Below are positions 50,486 to 59,459 of a stretch of 64,000 nt of DNA, one piece after another. The notes under the pieces are model-generated. The model was not told the DNA's origin, ran no database searches, and saw only the letters and a program-made list of their open reading frames with translations. Both the position numbers and the translations under genes were made by a program. Position 1 is the first letter of the stretch; the number at the start of each line of letters is the position of its first letter. Source of the stretch: Lachnospiraceae bacterium (GTDB lineage: Bacteria > Bacillota > Clostridia > Lachnospirales > Lachnospiraceae); contig JAFZDQ010000033.1 in NCBI GenBank assembly GCA_017561085.1, forward strand, positions 1 to 64,000, written 5' to 3'.

Positions 50486-52576
50486 TTATTCTTTCATACC
50501 GTCTAAGGCTCTGTTTAATTCCTCGCATCCCGGAAGCAAAAACCTCCCCTCTTCAATCAAGGTAATTACCTCTTCATCTGCGCATACCACACTGATTTCG
50601 CCCAGTTCGTCATAAGGGATGGTAATATCCGTATGACAGTTAAAGTAGGCCTTGGCAGGGTTTTCTTTCCGGAGCAGGGAACATTCGTTGTCCCTGGCAA
50701 TGATTTCCTTGCCGTCGGGGTTAAAGACCGCCACGTCCTCTGCATGGGAATAGCAGGTATCACCAAAGGCAAAATGGGGACCTGTTTTTTCCGCAATCAG
50801 AATGGGAAGTTTATCTTCAATTCCGAATTTTTTGCCTGTGACATAGGCAGTGGTATTAGTTCCGATTGCAAATTCACCCATGGGCAGGGTTTCATGATGG
50901 AACAAAAGGTTATCCTTTATATATTTCAGATTCTCTGCTTCCGCTTTGAAGTTGCCGCAGGAATATGCGGTAATCATACCATCCTTTATTTCCAGGGACA
51001 AATCCCTGTATTCCAGTTCATTTAAAAAGACCTTGGTCACATGCAGCGTCCCCTGCGTGCCGCTAAGAAGCGGTGAGGTAAACACTTCTCCCACCGGGAT
51101 ATTTACATCAGCCACACAGTTCTCAAAATTGGTCTGTTTCTTTGCATCTGTTAAAGGATGCAGCATGATTTTCAGGTTTGTCTTATTATTGCCCATCCCT
51201 TTTACAATCACATATTTTCCCTTATCCAGAGTATCAATCATGGTCTGCTGGATTGTTTGATACAAATTGTAATCTAACGTATTGATTTTGATTACCTCAT
51301 CAAAAATCTCCGCAAAATCCTCTCCGATTTCCGGCGTAGGGAACGCAATAATGGTAAAGCTTCTTTCTTCACCTTTAATATACCGATTCTGGATATCTCC
51401 CGCTGCAGAGGCATATTCCACGGAAATCTTCTGTTGCTCCTCTGATAAATGCAGGGCCTCTTTCTTTTCCGTAAGGGCCGCGGGGCTTTCTCCGAACACC
51501 TCTACTACGGCAGGACCGCCAAATACAGCCGCCTCTTCTTTATACATCTCAAATGCTTCTTTAAAAGATTCCAGTTTCACCTGCATCAGACGCTTATTCA
51601 AAAACAGGGCCTGGTCATCCTTGTGGTCATAATCATACTGCTTGTTGGGAATGGCACCATAGTAACCGATTCTGGCAAGTCCCTTTCCCTGTAAAATACT
51701 GGCCGCTGCCCTGTATATGGTAGGCTTAAGTCCGATTTTTGCAAAGTTTTCAACTGCCTTTTTCATCATCCGCTCAAAACCCAGGCTATAACGGATATTC
51801 ACGGTCTTTTTCTTGGTAATATCCTTATTTCCTACCTCAAAACCGATGCGGTAACCCTCCGTATAAGTATCTGCCATCAGGGAAATTGTCTCTTCCTTCT
51901 GGCCCTTTAAATGTTCCCAGGTTTTTAACTCGTTTTCCGTAATATATTCACCAAAGTAGTACAAATATTCCGGCGAATCCAGGTCGCTTTCCATGAGAAT
52001 CCGAAGGGCAAAATCCTCCGTAGGACAAACCATTGCCTTAATCTTCTTTTCGGTTGCATCCCGCATATAATCGCTTACAAAAAAGTAAATGATTTCTTTC
52101 ACTTCCTCCACTGCGGGAAGCTTACCTGTTTCTGCAAGGGCACAAAGCACGGAGCCGTAAATTTCCAAAAACAGCTCCATACGGATGACCATGTCTTCTT
52201 TTTTCTTCTCATAAGCAAATACGATAAGACTTCTAAGCTCCGCATATAAAAAGCAACAAAGCCTTCCGTACTCTTCGCCCAATTCCTTCACACAATAAGT
52301 CGGATTTCCGTAGCTTGTTTCATAATTTTCCGGCAAGATATCTTCATACAAAGCCTTGTTGTGTGCTTTCAATTCTTCTAATGAAGCAAGATAAATCTTC
52401 CCTTCCGCCACATAACGGCAGGTATCTGTCATAAGCAGCAAAAACTCTGCCATTTTCAAAAAATATGCCTTAAATGCCTCCGGCATCGGAATCTGCCCGC
52501 TTTCATCCTTTTCCTGTAATTCTTCCAAAATACCGCGGATTCTCTCCTCCGCCAATAAAAAACGTTCTTCTACCAT
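50486..52576 (-). CDS. M29-family aminopeptidase with long N-terminal extension
   Basis: The C-terminal ~370 residues match M29 metallo-aminopeptidases: VNIPVGEVFTSP (metal Glu), MGEFAIGTN (Glu), EKTGPHFAFGDTCYSH (His) and YFNCHTDI (the H-x-D pair). The first ~320 residues are helical and acidic with no family I recognise, making the protein about 696 aa where typical M29 enzymes have ~400. ATG 52576 overlaps the stop of the small membrane gene (TAATG), suggesting coupling; AGGAG lies 13 bases upstream. The frame is open to 52621, so the start is not certain. Confidence 0.88.
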   Translation of the reverse strand: MVEERFLLAEERIRGILEELQEKDESGQIPMPEAFKAYFLKMAEFLLLMTDTCRYVAEGKIYLASLEELKAHNKALYEDILPENYETSYGNPTYCVKELGEEYGRLCCFLYAELRSLIVFAYEKKKEDMVIRMELFLEIYGSVLCALAETGKLPAVEEVKEIIYFFVSDYMRDATEKKIKAMVCPTEDFALRILMESDLDSPEYLYYFGEYITENELKTWEHLKGQKEETISLMADTYTEGYRIGFEVGNKDITKKKTVNIRYSLGFERMMKKAVENFAKIGLKPTIYRAAASILQGKGLARIGYYGAIPNKQYDYDHKDDQALFLNKRLMQVKLESFKEAFEMYKEEAAVFGGPAVVEVFGESPAALTEKKEALHLSEEQQKISVEYASAAGDIQNRYIKGEERSFTIIAFPTPEIGEDFAEIFDEVIKINTLDYNLYQTIQQTMIDTLDKGKYVIVKGMGNNKTNLKIMLHPLTDAKKQTNFENCVADVNIPVGEVFTSPLLSGTQGTLHVTKVFLNELEYRDLSLEIKDGMITAYSCGNFKAEAENLKYIKDNLLFHHETLPMGEFAIGTNTTAYVTGKKFGIEDKLPILIAEKTGPHFAFGDTCYSHAEDVAVFNPDGKEIIARDNECSLLRKENPAKAYFNCHTDITIPYDELGEISVVCADEEVITLIEEGRFLLPGCEELNRALDGMKE

Positions 52577-52899
52577 TAATTCACATACGCTCCTGCATAT
52601 AAAATAATACTCATCAAACAAAGTGCCAAAAAGTTAAGTACCGTTCCCAAAACCGGAAACAGTTTAAAGGTATCCCGTTCCGACAGGCTGTGAACGGAAA
52701 GTCCCATTCCCACTATCATAAAAAGTCCGGCCAGCACTGCTGCCGCGCCATACCGCTCGCTGGATATTCCGCCGCCTTTGTAGGAAAGATACACCGCGCT
52801 TACAAGCGTCCCTATGGAAAGGATACCCAGAATAACCGCCATAATACTCTTTAGCGAGTGATTTTTGCTGGTAAACATGTAACTTTTTCTTCCAGCCAT
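52576..52899 (-). CDS. Small three-helix membrane protein (possibly DUF6142)
   Basis: The 107-aa protein has three membrane helices (SIMAVILGILSIGTLVSAVYL, AAAVLAGLFMIVGMGLSV and GTVLNFLALCLMSIILYAG) and a basic N-terminus. It resembles the small DUF6142 membrane proteins of Lachnospiraceae; the assignment is tentative. AGGAGG lies 6 bases before the ATG and is the last of three repeated Shine-Dalgarno-like units. Its stop overlaps the peptidase start. Confidence 0.8.
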   Translation of the reverse strand: MAGRKSYMFTSKNHSLKSIMAVILGILSIGTLVSAVYLSYKGGGISSERYGAAAVLAGLFMIVGMGLSVHSLSERDTFKLFPVLGTVLNFLALCLMSIILYAGAYVN

Positions 52900-52900
52900 C

Positions 52901-52984
52901 TCTTACCTCCTTGTGCCAAAGCACACCCTCTTACTTCCTTGTGCATGACACATTCTTTTACTTCCTCGTGCCAAAGCACATTTC
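52901..52984 (-). repeat. Triplicated 27-28-bp unit with Shine-Dalgarno and GTGC-GCAC hairpin
   Basis: Three imperfect direct repeats read on the minus strand as GTGC-nnnn-GCAC (the middle copy altered to GTGTCATGCAC) followed by A/GAGGAAGTAA- or AAGGAGGTAA-type sites. The last copy is the real ribosome-binding site of the gene at 52899. A mini-frame of 16 codons starts at an ATG after the first unit and its TAA lies within that site, so it could be a leader peptide. Confidence 0.7.
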
Positions 52985-53008
52985 ATTATTACTGCATGTA
53001 AATCGAAA

Positions 53009-53034
53009 AGGCATTTCGTATTTCAGAAATGCCT
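53009..53034 (-). terminator. Terminator after the 50-aa gene
   Basis: A perfect 9-bp stem (AGGCATTTC / GAAATGCCT) with an 8-nt loop, followed on the minus strand by TTTTCG. Confidence 0.72.
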
Positions 53035-53041
53035 GTTTTGA

Positions 53042-53194
53042 CTAAAATAATATTTTAGATTTACCGGCTAAAAGCTTGGCGCCACCGATAATCATTAAGA
53101 TTCCGCATACCAATCCTACTACTAAGGTCACTACACCTACCGCAATACTCATGGCTCCGGTTCCGCTCATCGTTTTATAGGTTTTTTCTTCCAT
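53042..53194 (-). CDS. 50-aa single-helix membrane peptide
   Basis: This short frame encodes MEEKTYKTMSGTGAMSIAVG followed by a hydrophobic helix (VVTLVVGLVCGILMIIGGAK) and a basic end (LLAGKSKILF). AAGGAG lies 7 bases before the ATG, and a terminator follows the stop, so it is a real gene. Similar small proteins are common in Lachnospiraceae and have no known function. Confidence 0.8.
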   Translation of the reverse strand: MEEKTYKTMSGTGAMSIAVGVVTLVVGLVCGILMIIGGAKLLAGKSKILF

Positions 53195-53254
53195 GGCCTT
53201 GCTCCTTTCTTAGCCCGGCATTTCTTCCTGCCGCCTTATATTTCACGGTACGGA

Positions 53255-53938
53255 TTATGCTTCTTTTACGCCGTACTGTTCATAGTATGCGTCAATAGCT
53301 GCCTTTAATGTATCATCAATATATACTTTACCTTTGTATTCTTTGTTGTACAGATATTCTACCACTTCTGCCATGGTAACGATTGCATGGGCATCAAAAC
53401 CGTATTTTTCTTTAATTTCCACAAGGGCACTCTTTTCACCCTGACCCTTTTCCATACGGTTTAAGGAAACCATAAGACCCACGATTTCCACGTTAGCAGC
53501 GCCTCTTACCTTGGGAACGGTTTCTTCCATGGATTTGCCGGATGTGGTTACATCCTCAATCATGATGACTCTGTCGCCGTCCTGAAGTTTGCTGCCAAGG
53601 AAGCTTCCCTTATCAGCGCCGTGATCCTTTTCTTCCTTACGGTCGGAGCAGTAACGGATTTCCTTGCCATAAAGTTTGCTGTAAGCAATGGCTGTTACCA
53701 CGCTAATCGGAATTCCCTTGTAAGCGGGTCCGAATAACACATCAAAATCATCTCCGTAAGTATCGTGAATTGCTTTCGCATAATATTCTCCAAGGCCCAT
53801 CAGCTGGCTTCCTGTTACATAGCCGCCCGCATTCATAAAGAAGGGGGACTTTCTTCCGCTCTTTAATGTAAAATCACCAAATTTCAGTACCTGGCAATCA
53901 ACCATAAACTCAATAAATTCCTGCTTGTAAGCTTCCAT
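53255..53938 (-). CDS. pyrE: Orotate phosphoribosyltransferase
   Basis: The 227-aa enzyme makes OMP from orotate and PRPP. It has the PRPP loop VIMIEDVTTSGKSMEETV, FGPAYKGIPI and LKSGRKSPFFMNAG. I chose ATG 53938, ~10 bases after AGGAGG; ATG 53965 lacks a good site. It is the larger PyrE type with an extended C-terminus. It is separated from pyrF by the surface-protein gene. Confidence 0.96.
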   Translation of the reverse strand: MEAYKQEFIEFMVDCQVLKFGDFTLKSGRKSPFFMNAGGYVTGSQLMGLGEYYAKAIHDTYGDDFDVLFGPAYKGIPISVVTAIAYSKLYGKEIRYCSDRKEEKDHGADKGSFLGSKLQDGDRVIMIEDVTTSGKSMEETVPKVRGAANVEIVGLMVSLNRMEKGQGEKSALVEIKEKYGFDAHAIVTMAEVVEYLYNKEYKGKVYIDDTLKAAIDAYYEQYGVKEA

Positions 53939-54011
53939 TTCAACACGCCTCCTGTTTATTTCCAATTCCTGACAAACACAATTCTAGCATATCCTGCCGA
54001 AAGTTTCAATT

Positions 54012-55739
54012 TTATTCTACGGTTTTCAGCACCACATTCGACCATGCCCCCACCGTAAGGCTCTGTCCTTCACGCAGGGTAAAAGAATTCTCTTCCCTGC
54101 TCATATCATAGGTTTCGCCGGAATACATAGTGTAATTACTCCAGGCAACCTCGTCTGCCGAAATAGCACTGTCACGGACCTGTAATACAAAGGTTTCCTC
54201 ATTAGCAGGTTCATAGGTATAGGTCCCGGGCGTTATATCACGTCCAACCTGATACTCGCCGGTGCCATAAACAAAACCGCTGTCTACTTGGGATGGCTCA
54301 TATGCCTTCTGCTCTCCTGCCGGCACAAAGTTTGCCCCACGCACGGTTACATACCAGCCTTCTTCCAATTCCACGAAGCTCCTGGTATCCCAAAGACCGA
54401 TTTCTTTTTCCGCAAAATCCGGTGTCTTACTGAAATAAATGTAAAAAGGACAAATTCTCTGACTTACATCCTCTGCTTCAAAAAAATAAACGCCGGGCGC
54501 AATGTCCTTACCCACTGCATATATGCCGGGGCCGTATGCTTCCATTCCCGAAAGGGCAGAACGGTTATCTTTTACAAATACCTTTTCTATGGTCTGTTCT
54601 TCCGAATATGTGGGCCTTGTAAGAGTCTGCTCATCCGCCATATCCCCAATAACATACTGCCAAATCAGGTAGTAGCCGCCGCCAACAATGACCAGTACCA
54701 AAACCGCTTCCCAAAGGAGCTTCAGTTTCTTCTTAAAGGGCGCACGGATAAAATCATAAATACAATAAAGAACCGCACAAGCAATTCCGAATACCAGAAT
54801 CATGCAAACGAGGAATTCCTTGTTCTTCCAGGCATTCGCAACGCCGCCGTTTTCCGCTACCGCTTCCGCGTAAACTTCCTTAGCCTTCTCTATGCCCTTT
54901 TTACAAAGATCCTTGAGGGTTTCCCAGGCCCCCTTTGCTTTTGCGGAGGTACTTCCCATAGCACCACTTGCAGCGTCGGTTTTGTCCCCTTCCTCTGTCG
55001 GCTCCTGTCCGCTTTCGGGCAAAGCAATTGCTTCAAAGGTACCGTCATCCTTCTTCTTCATTTCCACGTTCGGAGCAAGCATCCCTTTTTCCATATTCTG
55101 TGAAAAAACACCGCCGCTTATGGTAACGATATTTTCATATTCCTGCTCATATTTTTTCAAAATAACAGGACTATCACCTGTAAGATATTCGCCTCCGGTA
55201 AAAGCCACTTCACTTTGCTCAATATGAAGCGCAGGGCCATCAGAATAAATGTTTCCGTTCAGCCGAAAATCCGCTCCCCAGGCATCCATTCCCTGTGCCT
55301 TGCTTTCAATGGTACCGTTTATATAGGCTTTGGTATATATAAAATTAAGCCGCGGCACATACGCGCCATACTCATCAAATTGCTTTTCTCCTAATATACG
55401 GATGGTTGCACCTTCCTCCAAAAGAAAAAAAGGATTCTCGCTTGCATCCTTTTGAATGGATATTTCCAAACTGCTTCCTTCCGGGATGGTTAAAGTTACG
55501 CCCTCTGCGATTGTCAGATGCCCGTTATACCAATGGAAATTGGTATCTTCCGGCAAGGTATAATCCTCCACTAATATGCCATCGCCATATTCATGAACAT
55601 AACCATTCTCATCTTCCCTATACACCGCATCCGCCATCAAATCCGTATATTCTGCGGGTGCCGCATAACATTTTGCCGAAAAGGAAAGCAGTCCGAAAAC
55701 TGCGACTGCTAATCCTAATAAAAATCTCTTTATTTTCAT
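54012..55739 (-). CDS. Large surface/membrane protein with two internal C-terminal repeats
   Basis: The ~575-aa protein has a signal peptide (FLLGLAVAVFGLLSFSAKCYA) and a beta-rich region with short repeated loops (EGVTLTIPEGSSLEISI; GATIRILGE) resembling a right-handed beta-helix at about residues 60-220. An amphipathic Ala/Lys region, two membrane helices (~residues 305-365) and a C-terminal ~180-residue segment follow. The last part holds two copies of a ~65-residue unit: GPGIYAVGKDIAPGVYFFEA and GTGEYQVGRDITPGTYTYEP. No catalytic motif is seen. ATG 55739 is preceded by AGGTG. It lies between pyrE and pyrF in the same direction. Confidence 0.8.
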   Translation of the reverse strand: MKIKRFLLGLAVAVFGLLSFSAKCYAAPAEYTDLMADAVYREDENGYVHEYGDGILVEDYTLPEDTNFHWYNGHLTIAEGVTLTIPEGSSLEISIQKDASENPFFLLEEGATIRILGEKQFDEYGAYVPRLNFIYTKAYINGTIESKAQGMDAWGADFRLNGNIYSDGPALHIEQSEVAFTGGEYLTGDSPVILKKYEQEYENIVTISGGVFSQNMEKGMLAPNVEMKKKDDGTFEAIALPESGQEPTEEGDKTDAASGAMGSTSAKAKGAWETLKDLCKKGIEKAKEVYAEAVAENGGVANAWKNKEFLVCMILVFGIACAVLYCIYDFIRAPFKKKLKLLWEAVLVLVIVGGGYYLIWQYVIGDMADEQTLTRPTYSEEQTIEKVFVKDNRSALSGMEAYGPGIYAVGKDIAPGVYFFEAEDVSQRICPFYIYFSKTPDFAEKEIGLWDTRSFVELEEGWYVTVRGANFVPAGEQKAYEPSQVDSGFVYGTGEYQVGRDITPGTYTYEPANEETFVLQVRDSAISADEVAWSNYTMYSGETYDMSREENSFTLREGQSLTVGAWSNVVLKTVE

Positions 55740-55802
55740 GTACTTTTCACCTGTTTCATCCGCGCACATTCAGCCACACCACATGTCCTCATTAAGCATG
55801 TT

Positions 55803-56735
55803 TTATCTGTTTGCAAGGGCTCCTGCGATATCTGCTCTCATATCTTCAACTGCCGCTCTACTTGCTTCCGCAAAATTCTCTGCCCCAAACTTCGCATACT
55901 GTTCCTGCTGATATGCAGCAATGATGCCTCTGGAGGAATTTACGATAGCACCGAGTCCGTCTTCATTAAAGAAGTGAACAAGGTCAGCACCTTTTCCGCC
56001 CTGTGCGCCGTAGCCGGGTACCAAAATATAGCTCTTAGGCATTACTTTACGAAGAACCTTACCCATTTCAGGATAAGTAGCACCTACTACCGCACCAATG
56101 TAGCTGTAGGAATCTCCCATATGTTCTTCGCCCCACTTGGCAACCTGCTCACCAACCACTTCATAAAGAGGCTTGTTTGCATCCTGAAGCACTCTGTCCT
56201 GGAACTCGCCGCTACTGGGATTGGAGGTCTTAACCAGGATAAATAAGCCCTTATTCTCTTCCTTACATACCTTGATAAAAGGGTTGATTCCATCAGAACC
56301 AAGGTAAGGATTTACGGTTGCAAAATCCTCGTCAAATCCATAATAAGAATTACTTCCTACTTTTACTTTTCCAAGGTGTCCTACCGCATAAGCTTCGGAG
56401 GTAGAACCGATGTCACCTCTCTTAATATCTCCGATTACCACAAGGTCTTTTTCCTTACAGTAATCAACGGTTTTCTTAAATGCAATGAGGCCGGGAATGC
56501 CAAACTGTTCATACATGGCAATCTGGGGTTTCACTGCAGGAACGATATCATAAATATGATCAACGATTTCTTTATTGTACTGCCAGATAGCTTCTGCAGC
56601 ACCTTCTAAAGTTTCACCAAATTCTGCAAATGCTTTTTTCTGGATGTGCTCCGGCACGAATTTCATCATAGGGTCAAGACCGACTACAATGGGAGCACCT
56701 GTTTTCTGGATTTTACTTACGAGTTTGTTAATCAT
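55803..56735 (-). CDS. pyrF: Orotidine-5'-phosphate decarboxylase, type 2
   Basis: The 310-aa enzyme of the longer subfamily 2 converts OMP to UMP. It has the GLDPMMKFVPEHI start, the catalytic GDIKRGDIGSTSEAYA segment and the phosphate loop VPGYGAQGGKGAD. AAGGAG precedes the ATG. It lies downstream of nrdD, separated from it by a long palindrome. Confidence 0.96.
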   Translation of the reverse strand: MINKLVSKIQKTGAPIVVGLDPMMKFVPEHIQKKAFAEFGETLEGAAEAIWQYNKEIVDHIYDIVPAVKPQIAMYEQFGIPGLIAFKKTVDYCKEKDLVVIGDIKRGDIGSTSEAYAVGHLGKVKVGSNSYYGFDEDFATVNPYLGSDGINPFIKVCKEENKGLFILVKTSNPSSGEFQDRVLQDANKPLYEVVGEQVAKWGEEHMGDSYSYIGAVVGATYPEMGKVLRKVMPKSYILVPGYGAQGGKGADLVHFFNEDGLGAIVNSSRGIIAAYQQEQYAKFGAENFAEASRAAVEDMRADIAGALANR

Positions 56736-56773
56736 GGTTTGTTCTCCTTGTATATGTATTTTAGGTATTGGTA

Positions 56774-56905
56774 GCGCCCGGGGGATTCTTTCCTTTGGGC
56801 ACGCTCTCGCTCTATAAAAACGTAGCAGTACTAGGATTCCAAAGAACGGAATCCAAGGACTGACGTTTTTAAAAGGCCCGGCATGGAAAGAATCCCGCCG
56901 GGCGC
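56774..56905. repeat. Long nested palindromic element
   Basis: Outer arms GCGCCCGGGGGATTCTTTCC (56774-56793) and its complement at 56885-56905 match with one inserted base. Inside, AAAAACGT/ACGTTTTT, CAGT/ACTG and GGATTCC/GGAATCC pair concentrically around an AAAGAAC loop. The whole 132 bp can form one cruciform or RNA hairpin. It lies between nrdD and pyrF, is rich in G and C at its ends, and has no coding frame. It may be a MITE-like repeat or act as a terminator. Confidence 0.75.
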
Positions 56906-56939
56906 ATCCACGTTCAGAATATTATTATAGCAACAAATC

Positions 56940-59321
56940 TTACAGACTGTCTACAAATTGTTTAATTCTTGATACGTTAGGGTATTTATTTACTACGTCG
57001 CCTTTGACTACCACTAAGGTGGGGGCCTGCATAATGCCGTAAGCTCTGGTTAAGTCAGGTGCTTCTTCTGCATCGATGATGGTGTAATCTACGTCCTTTA
57101 AATACTCTTTGGCCAGCTTACAGTTGGGGCAGGTTTTGGTTGTAAAAAGATAAATCTGTGTATCTGTTTCCTGTGCGGGTGCCGGTTCTGCAACCGCTTC
57201 TTTCGCTCCTACAAAAGCAGGTGCTGAGGTGCCGGGACGCTTTAATACGGAATTCTTGATATCGTAGGTCTGGCGGTTTGCATATTCCTGCATCTTTCCG
57301 TCGTTCCAGTTCTGTACCGGTCTGTAGTAGCCTGTAATACGGCTGTAAACCTCGGTTACCTTACCGCAGTAAGGACACTTAAGCTGCTCTCCGGGTAAAT
57401 ATCCGTGTTCCCTACAAATAGAGTAGGTAGGAGACAGGGTATAATAAGGCAGTTTGTAATTCTCTGCAATGGTCCTGATTAAATCTGCCGCTGCTTTCCA
57501 ATCGGGCATCTTTTCACCTAAGAATGCATGGAATACGGTACCTGAAGTATAAAGCGTCTGCAGTTCATCCTGGATATCCAAAGCATCAAAGATATCTGCA
57601 GTAAAATCAACCGGTAAATGGGAAGAGTTGGTGTAGTAAGGTGTGTCGTTGGGACCGCCTGCGGTCTTGATAGACGGCCATTTCTTCTTGTCATGCTTTG
57701 CCAAACGATAAGTGGTACTTTCCGCAGGAGTAGCCTCTAAGTTATAAAGGTCACCATACTGTTCCTGATAATCGGAAAGTCTCTCTCTCATATGATTCAA
57801 AACTTCCTTGGTGAATTCCTGGGTTTCCTCATGGGTCATATCCACACGGAGCCAGTTTGCATTCAATCCCACTTCGTTCATACCAATCAGACCGATGGTT
57901 GAGAAATGGTTGTCAAAGGAACCTAAATATCTCTTGGTATAAGGATAAAGTCCTTCTTCCAGAAGTTTGCTGATAACGCCACGCTTAATCTTCAAAGAAC
58001 GTGCCGCGATATCCATCATTCTGTTTAATCTCTTATAAAAATCGTCCTTGTTGGAAGCAAGGTATGCAATTCTGGGCATATTGATGGTAACAACGCCCAC
58101 ACTACCGGTGCTTTCACCGGAACCGAAGAAACCACCTGTCTTTTTACGCAGTTCACGAAGGTCCAGTCTCAGACGGCAGCACATACTACGCACATCGGAA
58201 GGTTCCATATCGGAGTTAATATAGTTAGAGAAGTAAGGAGTTCCGTACTTCGCGGTCATTTCAAACAAAAGTCTGTTATTTTCCGTATCGGACCAGTCAA
58301 AATCACTGGTGATGGAATAAGTAGGAATCGGATACTGGAAACCTCTGCCGTTGGCATCACCTTCAATCATGGTTTCAATGAAGGCTTTATTAATCATATC
58401 CATTTCGGGCTTACAATCTTTGTACTTGAAGTCCATTTCCTTACCGCCTACGATAGCCGGCAGTTCTGCAAGGTCAGCAGGCACGGTCCAGTCCAAAGTA
58501 ATATTGGAGAAAGGCGCCTGGGTACCCCAACGGCTGGGTGTATTTACGCCGTAAATAAAGGCTTCGATACACTTCTTTACCTCTTTGTAAGAAAGGTCAT
58601 CCACCTTAACAAAGGGTGCCAAATAGGTATCAAAGGAAGAAAATGCCTGAGCACCTGCCCATTCATTCTGCATGATACCGAGGAAGTTTACCATCTGATT
58701 ACACAGCACGGATAAATGTGCTGCAGGCGCAGAAGTAATCTTACCGGTAATACCGCCAAGACCTTCGGTAATGAGTTGCTTTAAAGACCATCCTGCACAG
58801 TAACCTGTGAGCATGGAAAGGTCATGAATATGAATATCCGCATTTCTGTGTGCTTCCGCAATTTCCTGGTCATAGATTTCTGACAACCAGTAATTGGCAG
58901 TTACCGCACCGGAGTTACTTAAAATAAGTCCGCCTACGGAATAGGTTACGGTAGAGTTTTCTTTTACTCTCCAGTCCTCAATCTTCACATAACTGTTAAC
59001 TACATCCTTGTAATCCAGGATGGTGGATTTCATGGTACGCATTTTTTCACGTTGTTTACGGTAAAGGATATAAGCCTTCGCAGCTTCCGCATAACCGGCC
59101 TGCTCTAAAACCTTCTCTACGCTGTCCTGGATATCCTCTACATGAATTCCGTCATCTTTTACTTTATTTTGAAAATCTGCCGTCACTCTAAGTGCAAGCA
59201 AATCTACCACGTCATTATTGTACTGCACATCGGTAGCATTAAACGCTTTGATAATCGCATCACTGATTTTCGTTAACGTAAAATCTGCTACATCTCCTTC
59301 TCTCTTAATTACCTGAAACAT
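56940..59321 (-). CDS. nrdD: Anaerobic ribonucleoside-triphosphate reductase with C-terminal glutaredoxin-like domain
   Basis: The 793-aa glycyl-radical enzyme makes deoxynucleotides without oxygen. It begins with an ATP-cone (VIKREGDVADFTLTKISDAI), has the NrdD core (NADIHIHDLSMLTGYCAGW), a zinc site (CREHGYLPGE...CPYCGK) and the glycyl region RITGYYRPVQNWNDGK. The last ~85 residues form a thioredoxin/glutaredoxin-like domain with TTKTCPNCKLAKEYL and APTLVV, a fusion not present in the standard enzyme. GGGAGG precedes the ATG. The activase nrdG is not in the window. A candidate NrdR operator lies upstream. Confidence 0.95.
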   Translation of the reverse strand: MFQVIKREGDVADFTLTKISDAIIKAFNATDVQYNNDVVDLLALRVTADFQNKVKDDGIHVEDIQDSVEKVLEQAGYAEAAKAYILYRKQREKMRTMKSTILDYKDVVNSYVKIEDWRVKENSTVTYSVGGLILSNSGAVTANYWLSEIYDQEIAEAHRNADIHIHDLSMLTGYCAGWSLKQLITEGLGGITGKITSAPAAHLSVLCNQMVNFLGIMQNEWAGAQAFSSFDTYLAPFVKVDDLSYKEVKKCIEAFIYGVNTPSRWGTQAPFSNITLDWTVPADLAELPAIVGGKEMDFKYKDCKPEMDMINKAFIETMIEGDANGRGFQYPIPTYSITSDFDWSDTENNRLLFEMTAKYGTPYFSNYINSDMEPSDVRSMCCRLRLDLRELRKKTGGFFGSGESTGSVGVVTINMPRIAYLASNKDDFYKRLNRMMDIAARSLKIKRGVISKLLEEGLYPYTKRYLGSFDNHFSTIGLIGMNEVGLNANWLRVDMTHEETQEFTKEVLNHMRERLSDYQEQYGDLYNLEATPAESTTYRLAKHDKKKWPSIKTAGGPNDTPYYTNSSHLPVDFTADIFDALDIQDELQTLYTSGTVFHAFLGEKMPDWKAAADLIRTIAENYKLPYYTLSPTYSICREHGYLPGEQLKCPYCGKVTEVYSRITGYYRPVQNWNDGKMQEYANRQTYDIKNSVLKRPGTSAPAFVGAKEAVAEPAPAQETDTQIYLFTTKTCPNCKLAKEYLKDVDYTIIDAEEAPDLTRAYGIMQAPTLVVVKGDVVNKYPNVSRIKQFVDSL

Positions 59322-59423
59322 AAAATTCCCTCCCTACTTACAATAAAAGGCACTCCTGTTTCCCGGGTGCCGGTATGAATCTTTTGTTTGCCGCGCTTTC
59401 TTTTTCAGGCGCCGCTTAATAAA

Positions 59424-59452
59424 AGTTTATCATTGCACCTTTTAAAAGTCAA
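59424..59452 (-). promoter_or_regulatory. Promoter of nrdD
   Basis: On the minus strand TTGACT (59452-59447), a 17-base spacer and TAAACT (59429-59424), about 100 bases before the start codon. Confidence 0.7.
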
Positions 59453-59459
59453 CACAAAA

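Noticed and set aside
52901..52984. CRISPR array
   Set aside because: The three units are adjacent with no unique spacers and no cas genes are present.
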